A stretch of DNA of 64,000 nucleotides, taken from contig JAILKS010000025.1 of assembly GCA_024693715.1 (NCBI GenBank), forward strand, positions 1-64,000, given 5' to 3'. The stretch comes from Treponema sp. (GTDB taxonomy: Bacteria; Spirochaetota; Spirochaetia; Treponematales; Treponemataceae). Shown piece after piece: positions 36,872 through 45,902 of the stretch; the stretch's first letter is position 1; each line of letters starts with the position of its first letter. The notes beneath the pieces were generated by a model. The model saw nothing but the letters and a program-made list of their open reading frames with translations, was not told the DNA's origin and ran no database searches. Both the position numbers and the translations under genes were made by a program.

Positions 36872-37750
36872 TTACCTCTTTTCCTGCGCCAGTGCGCTTT
36901 CAAGAGTATTTTGCATAAGCATGGCAATTGTCATTGGACCGACACCACCTGGAACAGGCGTAATAAATGATGTTTTTTCCTTCAAGTCATCAAAATCACA
37001 ATCACCGATTAATCTGAAGCCTGATTTTTTTGTACTGTCAGGAATTCTGTTTACACCTACATCAATTACAACGGCACCATCCTTTACCATATCCTTTGTT
37101 AATGTATGAGGATGTCCCGAAGCAACAACAACAATATCTGCCTGTCTTGTAAGCTCTTCCATATTTTTTGTTCCTGTATGGCACATTGTAACTGTACAGT
37201 TCACATCCTTTCTTGCAAGAAGAATCGATACAGGTTTTCCGACAATATTTGAACGTCCTATTACAACTGCATGCTTTCCGCTTGTTTCAATGCCCATCTT
37301 TTGCAAAAGAACAATGATTCCGTGTGGTGTACAAGGCAAAAATCCGGGACGACCAATCATCATATTTCCGACACTTACAGGATGAAAACCGTCAACATCC
37401 TTCGATGGATCTATTGCCATGATAACTTTATCTTCACTAATGTGCTTTGGTAACGGAAGCTGAACTAATATTCCATGGACGGTATTGTCCTTGTTCAAAT
37501 CATCAATTATTTTTAAAAGCTCTTCTTCTGAAATATTTTCAGGAAGCTCAAGCGAACGGTCTATCATTCCAACTTCAGCAAGTGCTTTACGTTTTCCTGT
37601 TACATAACTTACCGATGCAGGATTTTCGCCTACAAGGATTACTGCAAGACAAGGATTAATTCCTTTCTTTTTCAATTCGTCTGTTTTCTTTGCAACATCA
37701 GCCCTTACATCTGCTGCAATCTGTTTTCCGTCAATGATAACTGCACTCAA
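36872..37750 (-). CDS. folD: FolD, methylenetetrahydrofolate dehydrogenase/cyclohydrolase
   Basis: Interconverts one-carbon tetrahydrofolates. The 292-residue protein shows [21 protein letters not shown] near residue 34 (catalytic Lys), VQLPLPKHI near 95, DVDGFHP near 117, and the NADP-binding [12 protein letters not shown] near 163. The start is a TTG at 37750: GGAG lies six bases upstream, the only nearby ATG is out of frame, and the protein begins SAVIIDGK as expected. It supplies the 10-formyl-THF that PurN uses. Confidence 0.95.
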   Translation of the reverse strand: MSAVIIDGKQIAADVRADVAKKTDELKKKGINPCLAVILVGENPASVSYVTGKRKALAEVGMIDRSLELPENISEEELLKIIDDLNKDNTVHGILVQLPLPKHISEDKVIMAIDPSKDVDGFHPVSVGNMMIGRPGFLPCTPHGIIVLLQKMGIETSGKHAVVIGRSNIVGKPVSILLARKDVNCTVTMCHTGTKNMEELTRQADIVVVASGHPHTLTKDMVKDGAVVIDVGVNRIPDSTKKSGFRLIGDCDFDDLKEKTSFITPVPGGVGPMTIAMLMQNTLESALAQEKR

Positions 37751-37860
37751 TCATAACTCCTTTATGGTGTAACCATAGGTACTTCTTATTTATTTTAATT
37801 GATAAAGACTCAAAAAAACTATATAGTAATAAAATAACCTATATTAAAAAATGGAGCAAT

Positions 37861-38439
37861 ATGAAACGCATTCTTTGTACAATTCTTATTTTATTTTCAT
37901 GCGCATCACTTTTTTTTGCTGATGAAAATCAGGGTGATGAATATGATGACGGCTATGTTTACGAACAGAACGGTGCCGGAGATCAGTTTTTGAAAATTTC
38001 AATAAACGGATTATTCCCGTTAAATTTCGAAAAACAGTTAAAAACCGGTGGTGCAATCGAAATCGGTTATTACAGATTCATGAATAAATATCTTGCACTT
38101 GGCGGTGAACTCGAGCTTTCTTACAATGTTTCTATCGGTGAAAAACTTCTTGTAATGATTCCTTTTACACTTGGTCTTCTTTACCAGCCGGTCTACAATA
38201 AATTTGAATTTCCTATTTATCTTACGGCAGGCATCGGATATGAAACTTTTCAAAGCATAGATTACTTTCCATCCTTCGTAATGAAATTAAATCCGGGTGC
38301 ATTTTACAGGCTGAATGAAATTTGTTCATTTGGTGTAACCACAACTCTTTTATGGGTTCCGCAATGGTATGAAAATTCAAATCATAACAAAAACGGCTTT
38401 TTCCTTTCAGCAGGAATCGGTGCCAGATATCATTTCTAG
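37861..38439 (+). CDS. Small outer-membrane beta-barrel-like protein
   Basis: A 192-residue protein with signal peptide ending near CASLFFADE. The mature part alternates polar and hydrophobic residues as in a beta barrel and ends with the aromatic C-terminus SAGIGARYHF. Function unknown. A TGGAG site precedes the ATG. It is followed after nine bases by a lipoprotein gene, so the two probably form a small envelope operon. Confidence 0.65.
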   Translation: MKRILCTILILFSCASLFFADENQGDEYDDGYVYEQNGAGDQFLKISINGLFPLNFEKQLKTGGAIEIGYYRFMNKYLALGGELELSYNVSIGEKLLVMIPFTLGLLYQPVYNKFEFPIYLTAGIGYETFQSIDYFPSFVMKLNPGAFYRLNEICSFGVTTTLLWVPQWYENSNHNKNGFFLSAGIGARYHF

Positions 38440-38448
38440 GATTATAAT

Positions 38449-39678
38449 ATGAAAAAAACTATAAAAATATTATTAACAGCACTTTTTATCATCTCTTTTT
38501 CAGGTTGCCGCAATGAGGTTTTCTATAACATTATGAATGATGTTCCTCCTGAAAAAACAACAGTTTCAGGAGTCATTAATTCAATTGCACGATATAAAAT
38601 TGATTCTACGGAATTTCTTGTTTTATCGGCAGACGGCGGATTAAGATATAAAAAAGCGGAAGATTATTCGCATACAACCTGGAAAACATATTCAAACCTT
38701 CCATTTAAACTTCACAGCTATGACTATTATGGCCAAGGACATACAGGTCAGCAGATACTCAAGGTTCTTGCAGACAAGGACACACTTTATATGGTATCTG
38801 TAAAATACAAAAATGATGAACTCATAGGAACATCTGCACCTGATAAATTTTACATCTGGGGAAAGAAAATCAGCCTTAATTCTGACGGTTCATGGAGCAC
38901 AGAAGGTGAATGGACTGAAATTACACGTCAGCGTTCAGACGGAACTGATTTACTTCAATACTATAAATCAAACGATTACTACTACACAAGATTCAATGTT
39001 TTTTCTACAAATTCACCAAATCCGAATCATAGAAAAGTTTACGTAAAAAGCAAGTCTTCAACAGATACCGAATATTATGAAATTACAGGTTTGAATATTA
39101 CGGATACAATACTAACTCCAATAGACGGCTCTGACGGTAAGGACATTGACGGTGCTGCATATCACATGAATGTCATTTATTTCTTTGACTCAAGCGCTGT
39201 ATGTTCAAACGAAACAACAAACAGCTCTCCAACAATCATTTATTTTGGAAAAGAAAAATCAAGCAAGCTGTATTATTTTGACGGCTCACAGGCTGATGAC
39301 GGTTCAAATTGTCATGAAGTATTAAATGCCGGTGAGCATATTTCATGTCTTGCAGTTACAAACGATTCTGTTCTGATAGGTCGTGCACGAAAAGAAAAAT
39401 CAACAACAACTTCAGGCGGAATAGTAAGATGCTCTATTGAAAGCGATGGAAAGCCTTCTACATCTCTTTCTTCTTTCTCGAATAACGCACAGACACAGCT
39501 TTCTTCTTCATATATGATTTATACACTTTTGTCTGTAGATCCTTCGGAAAATGAAAAAGACAGTGCACTTTATTCATCAATTGGTTTTAAAGGTACAGGA
39601 ACTTCAACATCCGTAAACTTTAACAACATAGGATTGTGGTCATACTATCCGTCACGCGGAAACTGGAACAGAGAATAA
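38449..39678 (+). CDS. Hypothetical lipoprotein
   Basis: A 409-residue protein with signal KKTIKILLTALFIISFSGC, the lipidated Cys being residue 20. The mature part is rich in Ser, Thr, Tyr and Asp, with short repeating beta-like stretches (YYFDGSQADDGS, LVLSADGGLRYK) that resemble propeller-type surface proteins of treponemes. No named family recognised. AGGA lies eight bases before the ATG. It converges on the RarA fusion gene. Confidence 0.65.
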   Translation: MKKTIKILLTALFIISFSGCRNEVFYNIMNDVPPEKTTVSGVINSIARYKIDSTEFLVLSADGGLRYKKAEDYSHTTWKTYSNLPFKLHSYDYYGQGHTGQQILKVLADKDTLYMVSVKYKNDELIGTSAPDKFYIWGKKISLNSDGSWSTEGEWTEITRQRSDGTDLLQYYKSNDYYYTRFNVFSTNSPNPNHRKVYVKSKSSTDTEYYEITGLNITDTILTPIDGSDGKDIDGAAYHMNVIYFFDSSAVCSNETTNSSPTIIYFGKEKSSKLYYFDGSQADDGSNCHEVLNAGEHISCLAVTNDSVLIGRARKEKSTTTSGGIVRCSIESDGKPSTSLSSFSNNAQTQLSSSYMIYTLLSVDPSENEKDSALYSSIGFKGTGTSTSVNFNNIGLWSYYPSRGNWNRE

Positions 39679-39692
39679 AGTCATAACGATAT

Positions 39693-42284
39693 TTATTTTT
39701 TGATATCAAAAAAAGCAACCTGTGAATACCAGGTAAAAATCGTCTTATCACATGCGGAAAGAAGAAGATTGATTATTTTCTGTAAATCAGCAGTGCCTAC
39801 GCGCTCAACCATTTTTGAACCGTAGGCAGATGTTTTGGTATTAAACCATTTCTCGATTTCTGCAGGTGTAATTTTTCTTTTTTCATGAATATCCATTGTC
39901 TCTACTTTTACATCAAATGATTTTTTACGGAAGGTGTTTGCAATAAAAACTGCATCCCAAGAAAAAAGAGGGTTGTCCCTGTTGTTGAAAAATTCCTGTT
40001 CTGCGGCTTCCATCTTATCTAAAATATCAGAAAAAGCAGAAGAAGCTTCAGCTGAAAGAATCTGTTCCCGAACAAGCTTTGAAATATGCTGTGCCTTACA
40101 AGGGATTTTCTGCGAAATGATTATATGCCAGTCAGAAGCAAGCGGACATTCATAAGTATATTTTTCATCAGGCTGTAAATCATCTTCATGAGTTGATGTT
40201 CCGGTAAAATTCCTTTCATCATAATCATAATTTTGAGGAGTAAGCGTGCCTTCAACTGAATCTGCAAGAGCAATAATTGACGGTTCAGATATAAAAGGAT
40301 CTGTAAAAAACAATCTGTCAAACAAGGCGCCCTTATACTGAAAGCCTACAAGAACATCATAAAAATCCCTTGGTGTAAGAAAATCTGCAGAAAAATGCTC
40401 TCCACGAAGTTTAAGAATCGGACGATCAAGATCTCCAAGTGTTCTGCTGTATTGTTCAAGAATCTGACGGCCGTTTTCTGTTTTACAAACACCACAAGTA
40501 ACACCCTCCGGAGTCTTACGGGCAATTTCCCATAGAAGAAGTCCATTGTCTGCATTCCAGATTAAATTTCTGTGATGACGAACAAGATTTGCCATCTGTA
40601 CCATTTTATCACGGATATTCAGCAGTACCTCTGCCCTGTTGGAATCAAGTCGCTGACGCCAGAAACGATCTGCCCGGTCTAGTGCAATTTCTTTTGCATT
40701 ATCCTTCGGACTGAAAGTAAGATTTTCATTATTTTTCAAATCGCCGCTTTTAAAATGCTCGTTAATCCACCATTCACTGATATGATTCACACCAAATTCT
40801 GATTTCGCCCATTCACCGCTTAAAGCAGAACCAGCAAGGGTTGTCCCCGTTGTCCTGTTAATAGAGCCTGTTTCTTCAGGTGATGTAGCCAGCTCATTTG
40901 AAAACAAAGAATCTGAATTATTCTGTTTTTCCAGGATAGATGCAATTTGAATTTCACGTCTTGATAAAACTTCATTTCTTATCTGTGCTTCATATCCCTG
41001 TTTTGACGGTGTATAGAAAACCCTTCCCATCAAAGAATCAGGAAGATATTGCTGGGCAACCCAATGATCACGATATGCGTGCGGATACAAATAACCCGCT
41101 CCGTGTCCAAAACCTTCTGCATCCCTCGAAGAATCTTTTAAATGATTAGGAACATCTGTATTTTCTTTTTCGACCGATGATAATGCATCAAAAAATGCCA
41201 TGGAACTGTTTGATTTTGGAGCGGTGGAAAGATAAAGTGCCGCATGAGCCAGAAAATATCTTCCTTCCGGCATTCCTACCCTGTCAAAAGCCTGCGCACA
41301 GCTTTCTACAACTGTTATGGCGTTTGGGTCTGCAAGTCCTGTATCTTCACATGCAGAAATAAGCATCCTTCGGAAAATAAAATGAGGATCTTCACCGGCA
41401 GCAACCATTCTTGCAAGCCAGTAGCATGCAGCATCAGGATCTCTGCCCCGTAAGCTTTTTATAAACGCACTTATAATATCATAATGATAATCACCATCGC
41501 GGTCATAAAGGACAACCTTCTTCTGAATTGATTCTTCCGCTGCTTCCTTACTTATATAAATCTTTGTTCCGTAAGCAGGCACCGGAGGATTATCATAAGG
41601 CTTCCAGACTTCAGGTGTTGTTTCTACGGCAAGCTCAAGTGCATTAAGCAGGGAACGGGCATCTCCTGAAGCAGTTTCAATAAGATGTTCAAGCGCTCCA
41701 TCTTCAAACTCAACCTTATAATGGCCATATCCTCTTTCGCAGTCCGACAAGGCCATGTTTGCCGCTTTCAATAAATCGTCGTTAGAAAGAGGTTTCAATT
41801 GAAAAACGCGAGAACGGCTTACAAGAGCCTTATTAACTTCAAAAAAAGGATTTTCTGTCGTAGCGCCAATTAAAATAATTGTCCCGTTTTCGACCCATGG
41901 CAAAAGTGCATCCTGTTGACTTTTATTCCATCTATGAACTTCATCTACAAAAAGGATTGTCCGTCTCTGATAAAGATTCTTATACTCATCAGCTTTTTTA
42001 ATTGAGTCACGGATATCTGCAACTCCGGTAAGAACTGCATTTAAAGTTATAAAATTTGACTTTGTATGATTGGCAATTACTCTAGCTAAGGTTGTCTTAC
42101 CGCTTCCCGGAGGTCCATAAAAAATGACTGACGTTAATTGATCTGCAGAAATCGCACGCCTCAAAAGACGTCCTTTTCCGACAATATGATCCTGACCTAT
42201 ATATTCATCAAGATTACGGGGACGCATTCTTGCAGCAAGCGGTTCTGTTGATAATTGAATCTGCGCAAATAAATCGTCAGCCAT
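39693..42284 (-). CDS. rarA: RarA (MgsA) recombination ATPase fused to a large C-terminal domain
   Basis: Residues 1-430 are a replication-associated recombination AAA+ ATPase: MRPRNLDEYIGQDHIVG, Walker A FYGPPGSGKTTLARVIA, Walker B ILFVDEVHRWNKSQQD, sensor ATTENPFFEVN and the C-terminal ALYLSTAPKSNSSMAFFDAL region. Residues 450-863 are an extra domain not present in E. coli RarA. NCBI collections recognise a RarA/unknown-domain fusion (PRK13341), which I believe this is. The C-terminal part carries two repeat copies, read as TTGTTL and NNRDNP. It lies 21 bases downstream of ilvB on the same strand. Confidence 0.88.
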   Translation of the reverse strand: MADDLFAQIQLSTEPLAARMRPRNLDEYIGQDHIVGKGRLLRRAISADQLTSVIFYGPPGSGKTTLARVIANHTKSNFITLNAVLTGVADIRDSIKKADEYKNLYQRRTILFVDEVHRWNKSQQDALLPWVENGTIILIGATTENPFFEVNKALVSRSRVFQLKPLSNDDLLKAANMALSDCERGYGHYKVEFEDGALEHLIETASGDARSLLNALELAVETTPEVWKPYDNPPVPAYGTKIYISKEAAEESIQKKVVLYDRDGDYHYDIISAFIKSLRGRDPDAACYWLARMVAAGEDPHFIFRRMLISACEDTGLADPNAITVVESCAQAFDRVGMPEGRYFLAHAALYLSTAPKSNSSMAFFDALSSVEKENTDVPNHLKDSSRDAEGFGHGAGYLYPHAYRDHWVAQQYLPDSLMGRVFYTPSKQGYEAQIRNEVLSRREIQIASILEKQNNSDSLFSNELATSPEETGSINRTTGTTLAGSALSGEWAKSEFGVNHISEWWINEHFKSGDLKNNENLTFSPKDNAKEIALDRADRFWRQRLDSNRAEVLLNIRDKMVQMANLVRHHRNLIWNADNGLLLWEIARKTPEGVTCGVCKTENGRQILEQYSRTLGDLDRPILKLRGEHFSADFLTPRDFYDVLVGFQYKGALFDRLFFTDPFISEPSIIALADSVEGTLTPQNYDYDERNFTGTSTHEDDLQPDEKYTYECPLASDWHIIISQKIPCKAQHISKLVREQILSAEASSAFSDILDKMEAAEQEFFNNRDNPLFSWDAVFIANTFRKKSFDVKVETMDIHEKRKITPAEIEKWFNTKTSAYGSKMVERVGTADLQKIINLLLSACDKTIFTWYSQVAFFDIKK
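39968..39986 (-). repeat. REP-like repeat copy 7 (in rarA)
   Basis: On the minus strand AACAACAGGGACAACCCTC, read in the RDNP frame in the C-terminal domain. Confidence 0.65.
40836..40854 (-). repeat. REP-like repeat copy 8 (in rarA)
   Basis: On the minus strand GACAACGGGGACAACCCTT, read as TTGTTL, a different frame from copy 7 in the same gene. Confidence 0.65.
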
Positions 42285-42305
42285 AAAACCTCTTTTATTA
42301 TATTT

Positions 42306-44027
42306 TTATCTGATTGAATCAATATTTGCCTTACCGCCTGGAACAAACGGAAGAACAGATTCTTCAGGATCTACACTTATTCTGACAAAGCATGGTTTGT
42401 TTTTTCTATTCAAATCGAATGCCTTATTATACCACAAAGAATCAGAATCTGCATCAATTGCTTCAATACCAAAGCCTTTTGCAATTGCAAGTAAATCAGG
42501 CTGTTTTTCGAAAACTGACGCACTGTAATTTTTTTCAAACAGATATTTCTGCTGCTGATAAACCATTCCAAGAGTTCCATTCTGGAAAACAATGACGGTT
42601 ACCGGAAGATTTAATTCACAAAGTGTAGCAAGTTCCTGGATGTTCATCATAATAGAACCATCGCCGCTAAAGCATACAATCCTCTTATCCGGATTTGCAA
42701 GCCCCGCACCAATAGCAGCAGGAAGCCCAAAACCCATAGTACCAAGACTGCCTGAAGTAAGAAAAGTCCGTGTTTTTTTAACAGGATAATATTGAGCGGC
42801 CCACATCTGATGCTGACCGACATCTGTCGTAACTATAAGATTATCTTCATTAATTCCGCACTGTTTTGCATATTCAGGGATTTTTGAAATAACTTCACGA
42901 GGATTTGCAAGTGTTTCCTTTGCAGGTCGACCAAGCTCAAAGGAATCATTTTTTTCTTTAAGGGCAATAATTTTTTTGAGCCATTCAGAATCAGCTTTTA
43001 TCTTCTTTTCAGAAATAACCTGTGAAAGTCCAGGCATAACTGATTCAACATCTGCAACAATTGAAACATCAGTTTCAATGATTTTATCAATTTCTGCGGC
43101 ATCTATATCAATATGAATTATTTTTGCATCCGGGCAAAACTGTTTTACAAGACCAGTTGCCCTGTCATCAAAACGAACTCCAGCTGCAATTACAAGGTCA
43201 GCATCATGCATCGCTGCATTTGCCGCATAACTACCATGCATACCAACCATACCTATGAATTCACTTCTGTCACGAGGGATGCAGCCTAATCCCATCAAAC
43301 TCGAAACAACCGGAATCGGGTAATTATTCAAGAATGATAAAATACCTTCAGAAGCCTGTCGGGAATTACAACCGCCTCCGCAATAAAGAACTGCCCTTTT
43401 AGATTTTGCAATTAAATCTGTCATTTCCTTAAGCTTTCGAATCATTTCATCAGGATTTACATGAAACTTTAAAACAGGATGCTCAAAAACAGGATTTTTA
43501 AGTTCATCTTCAGATTCGATTTCTATTGTTTCAAGCTGAACATTACGGGGAACATCAATAAGAACAGGTCCGGGACGACCATTTTTTGCAATTTCAAATG
43601 CAAGAGGAACTGCTTCTAAAAGCTCACGTGCAGATTTTACCATTACAGAATGCTTTGTTATAGGAAATGAAAGTCCGAAGGTATCTGCTTCCTGGAATGC
43701 ATCTGTACCGATCAAATTTGTATTTACCTGACCTGTTATCGCTATGATAGGGATTGAATCACAGCGGGCATCGGCAATGGCAGTTAAAAGATTCATTGCA
43801 CCGGGACCACTTGTTGCCATGCAGACTGCGACAGAACCTGTAGAACGGGCAATTCCCTGTGCAATAAATCCGGCAGCCTGTTCCTGTCTTACAAGAATAT
43901 GCTGAATGGAAGAACGGTTCAGTTCATCATAAAGAGGTAAAATTGAACCGCCGGGAATACCAGAAACCATTTTAATGCCATTGTTCTCCAAGATTTTTAC
44001 GATAATCTGCGCGCCTGTTATTTTCAT
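42306..44027 (-). CDS. ilvB: IlvB, acetolactate synthase large subunit
   Basis: ThDP enzyme starting branched-chain amino acid synthesis; 573 residues. GIPGGSILPLYDELN with the following Glu in VRQEQAAGFIAQG is the N-terminal ThDP region, ATSGPGAMNLLTAIADA is near residue 72 and the ThDP motif GDGSIMMNIQELATL is near 447. GAGGTAG precedes the ATG. The small subunit ilvN is not adjacent; rarA follows instead. A leader peptide with a terminator/antiterminator lies upstream, so expression is predicted to respond to Val/Leu/Ile tRNA charging. Confidence 0.95.
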   Translation of the reverse strand: MKITGAQIIVKILENNGIKMVSGIPGGSILPLYDELNRSSIQHILVRQEQAAGFIAQGIARSTGSVAVCMATSGPGAMNLLTAIADARCDSIPIIAITGQVNTNLIGTDAFQEADTFGLSFPITKHSVMVKSARELLEAVPLAFEIAKNGRPGPVLIDVPRNVQLETIEIESEDELKNPVFEHPVLKFHVNPDEMIRKLKEMTDLIAKSKRAVLYCGGGCNSRQASEGILSFLNNYPIPVVSSLMGLGCIPRDRSEFIGMVGMHGSYAANAAMHDADLVIAAGVRFDDRATGLVKQFCPDAKIIHIDIDAAEIDKIIETDVSIVADVESVMPGLSQVISEKKIKADSEWLKKIIALKEKNDSFELGRPAKETLANPREVISKIPEYAKQCGINEDNLIVTTDVGQHQMWAAQYYPVKKTRTFLTSGSLGTMGFGLPAAIGAGLANPDKRIVCFSGDGSIMMNIQELATLCELNLPVTVIVFQNGTLGMVYQQQKYLFEKNYSASVFEKQPDLLAIAKGFGIEAIDADSDSLWYNKAFDLNRKNKPCFVRISVDPEESVLPFVPGGKANIDSIR

Positions 44028-44063
44028 AGCTACCTCAAAATAAAAAATTGTTAAACTAAAAAA

Positions 44064-44087
44064 GCTCCCCGGAAAATACCGGAGAGC
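44064..44087 (-). terminator. ilvB attenuator terminator
   Basis: On the minus strand GCTCTCCGG pairs with CCGGGGAGC around TATTTT and is followed by six T (44063-44058). It lies between the leader peptide and ilvB. CTCCGGT of its 5' arm is also complementary to ACCGGAG at 44132-44126, which gives the competing antiterminator. Confidence 0.88.
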
Positions 44088-44134
44088 CTTTTTCTATTTT
44101 GTCTTTTTAGCAAAATTTACAATGCCTCCGGTTA

Positions 44135-44191
44135 TTAACTAACCACTACGACGAGAATTGTAAGGATTTCGACTAAAAATGCTGATTTCAT
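44135..44191 (-). CDS. ilvL: ilv leader peptide
   Basis: An 18-codon reading frame, MKSAFLVEILTILVVVVS, with ten Ile/Leu/Val residues ending in four consecutive Val codons just before the stop. GGTTA/TAACC around the stop codon forms a small pause-type hairpin. A ribosome stalled in the Val run would cover its 5' arm and free ACCGGAG to pair with the terminator arm. It is too short for routine ORF calling. No Shine-Dalgarno is present and the promoter -10 box ends six bases before the ATG, so the leader seems to be translated from a leaderless RNA. Confidence 0.85.
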   Translation of the reverse strand: MKSAFLVEILTILVVVVS

Positions 44192-44197
44192 GGCTTA

Positions 44198-44226
44198 ATA
44201 ATGCAGTTTTTAAAAACAATTGTCAA
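44198..44226 (-). promoter_or_regulatory. ilv promoter, leaderless geometry
   Basis: On the minus strand TTGACA (44226-44221) and CATTAT (44203-44198) are 17 bases apart. Transcription would begin at the ATG of the leader peptide. Confidence 0.7.
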
Positions 44227-44255
44227 GACATTCTGAAAAAACATAAGGTCTGATT

Positions 44256-45056
44256 TTATTCAAGAAATTTATCATAAAGCTTTTTCTTCATCTGCGGGGT
44301 AATCTTAATCTTTTTTTCAAAAAAGCTGTCTATTGAACCGAATTCATCTTCAATTTCATCAAAAGCATTTTCAAGAAATTCCTTTTCGGCTAACATGGAA
44401 TGCTGAATCTTACTTGAAAAGCGAGGATTCCATCTCAAAATAAAAATACCTATGTATGCAAAAAATGCCTTAATCCTTACATTTTGATTTGTAAAAAGAT
44501 AATCATCCATTATTTTTTTTCTGTCTACACCCAAAAATGCCAGAATAAGAGCTGCAACTATACCGGTTCTATCCTTTCCTACAGAGCAGTGAAAAAAAAC
44601 TGAATACCGTTCATCCGGTAAAGTAAGGATTGTTTTCATTATTGTTGAAAGATTTTCAAGACACTCATCTGAAACAAGTTTCCTGTACAAATCTTCCATT
44701 GGGGGCATCATCTTAAGAGTCTTTAATGTATGAACCTTCTTTTCGTGACTTATACCAAGCACCGATTCTGTTGAAAGAGGAAGCTCATAATATTTTACGC
44801 CTTCTATGAGAACATTCGGATTTTCATCAATTTCTTTTTTACATCTTAAATCAATTATTGTAGAAAGCCTGCACTCATTTTTTAGAAAATCGATATCATC
44901 CTTTGACAGCCTGGAAAGAGTCGTTCCCCTGATAAAAAATTTCTTTCTGACAGTTCTTCCGTCAGAAGTCTTAATCCCGCCAAGATCCCGGCAGTTATTT
45001 GTATATTTTAATTTCAAGTTATTGAAAACGTATCTGTTCATATATTTACATTTCAA
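44256..45056 (-). CDS. Tyrosine/serine protein phosphatase (Y_phosphatase3 type)
   Basis: A 266-residue protein with the N-terminal NCRDLGGIKTSDGRTVRKKFFIRGTTL stretch and the phosphatase loop FHCSVGKDRTGIVAALIL near residue 158 (HCx5R active site with Cys and Arg). This is the PF13350 family. It may act on phosphotyrosine, or on phosphoinositides as in some relatives. TATAAT lies only four bases before the annotated ATG, so the internal ATG at 45041 is an alternative start. Confidence 0.82.
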   Translation of the reverse strand: MKCKYMNRYVFNNLKLKYTNNCRDLGGIKTSDGRTVRKKFFIRGTTLSRLSKDDIDFLKNECRLSTIIDLRCKKEIDENPNVLIEGVKYYELPLSTESVLGISHEKKVHTLKTLKMMPPMEDLYRKLVSDECLENLSTIMKTILTLPDERYSVFFHCSVGKDRTGIVAALILAFLGVDRKKIMDDYLFTNQNVRIKAFFAYIGIFILRWNPRFSSKIQHSMLAEKEFLENAFDEIEDEFGSIDSFFEKKIKITPQMKKKLYDKFLE

Positions 45057-45090
45057 TTATATCACTTTTAACATCATATTCAATATAAAA

Positions 45091-45114
45091 ACAACGAGGG
45101 TTGTCCCCCTTGTT
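45091..45114 (-). repeat. REP-like repeat copy 9 (intergenic, full palindrome)
   Basis: Minus orientation, both outer arms present (ACAAC on the left, CTTGT on the right). It lies between two divergent genes and is the clearest complete copy together with copy 6. Confidence 0.75.
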
Positions 45115-45154
45115 CACATTATTCAAAAACAATCATCTTTTTTTCATTTTTATA

Positions 45155-45183
45155 ATGACGAATTTACAATAATAGTGTATAAT
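45155..45183 (+). promoter_or_regulatory. Promoter of the HAD gene, leaderless geometry
   Basis: ATGACG (45155-45160) and TATAAT (45178-45183) are 17 bases apart; six bases separate the -10 box from the GTG at 45190. Confidence 0.6.
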
Positions 45184-45189
45184 AAAGTA

Positions 45190-45882
45190 GTGTATTTTAA
45201 AAATTTAGGCGAAATAAAAGCCGTTACTTTTGACATTGACGGAACTCTCTATCGGGAGCACAAGTTGAATTTCAGGATTATACCTCATTTTCTGCGCCAT
45301 ATTGTGTTCTTCAGCAAATATGGTATAGCACGAAAAGAGCTGCGGAAAGTTGATTTTTATCCTGATTTTGAAAAAGCACAGGCCGAAATTATGTCTAAAA
45401 AATTAAAATGCTCTCCTGAAAAAGCAATTGAAAAATTAAATCACATTGTTTACACAGGGTTAAAAAAATATTTTCCAAGATTCAATGCCTGCAAAGGTGT
45501 TAAAGAACTTATTCAGAAATTAAAACAAAACGGCATAAAAATCGCTGTTCTTTCTGATTTTCCTCCTGAGCAAAAAGGAGATATCTGGGGAATCAAAGAT
45601 TATTGTGACGTAGTTTTAGGTTCTGAAGAAATAGGAGCATTAAAACCGTCTCCATATGTTTTTACTACCCTTGCAAAAAAATTGAACACCCCGGCAGAAG
45701 AAATCCTGTACGTGGGGAATCATCACGAATATGATGTAATAGGACCGAAAAAAGCCGGAATGAAGGCTGCATGGTTCATATCACCATTGAAGGGATGGTT
45801 CAATAAAAAATCTAAAAACGCAGATTTTACGTTTTATCATTACAACCAGTTGGAAAAATATCTTTTTGATAATAATTTATAA
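45190..45882 (+). CDS. HAD-family hydrolase
   Basis: A 230-residue haloacid-dehalogenase phosphatase: motif I VTFDIDGTLY with the nucleophile Asp, motif II VLSDFP, motif III Lys in GALKPSPYVF and motif IV YVGNHHEYDVIGPKKAG. Substrate unknown. The open frame extends 128 codons upstream through the antisense of the phosphatase gene and repeat copy 9, which is not coding. I place the start at GTG 45190, six bases after TATAAT, giving the natural motif I position. The coiled-coil gene follows after 20 bases. Confidence 0.85.
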   Translation: MYFKNLGEIKAVTFDIDGTLYREHKLNFRIIPHFLRHIVFFSKYGIARKELRKVDFYPDFEKAQAEIMSKKLKCSPEKAIEKLNHIVYTGLKKYFPRFNACKGVKELIQKLKQNGIKIAVLSDFPPEQKGDIWGIKDYCDVVLGSEEIGALKPSPYVFTTLAKKLNTPAEEILYVGNHHEYDVIGPKKAGMKAAWFISPLKGWFNKKSKNADFTFYHYNQLEKYLFDNNL

Positions 45883-45902
45883 ACAGGTGGGGAAAAACTA
45901 AA

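Noticed and set aside
44806-45189. Long N-terminal extension of the HAD open frame.
   Set aside because: It is antisense to the phosphatase gene, crosses an intergenic repeat and has no family similarity; a promoter leads directly to the GTG at 45190.
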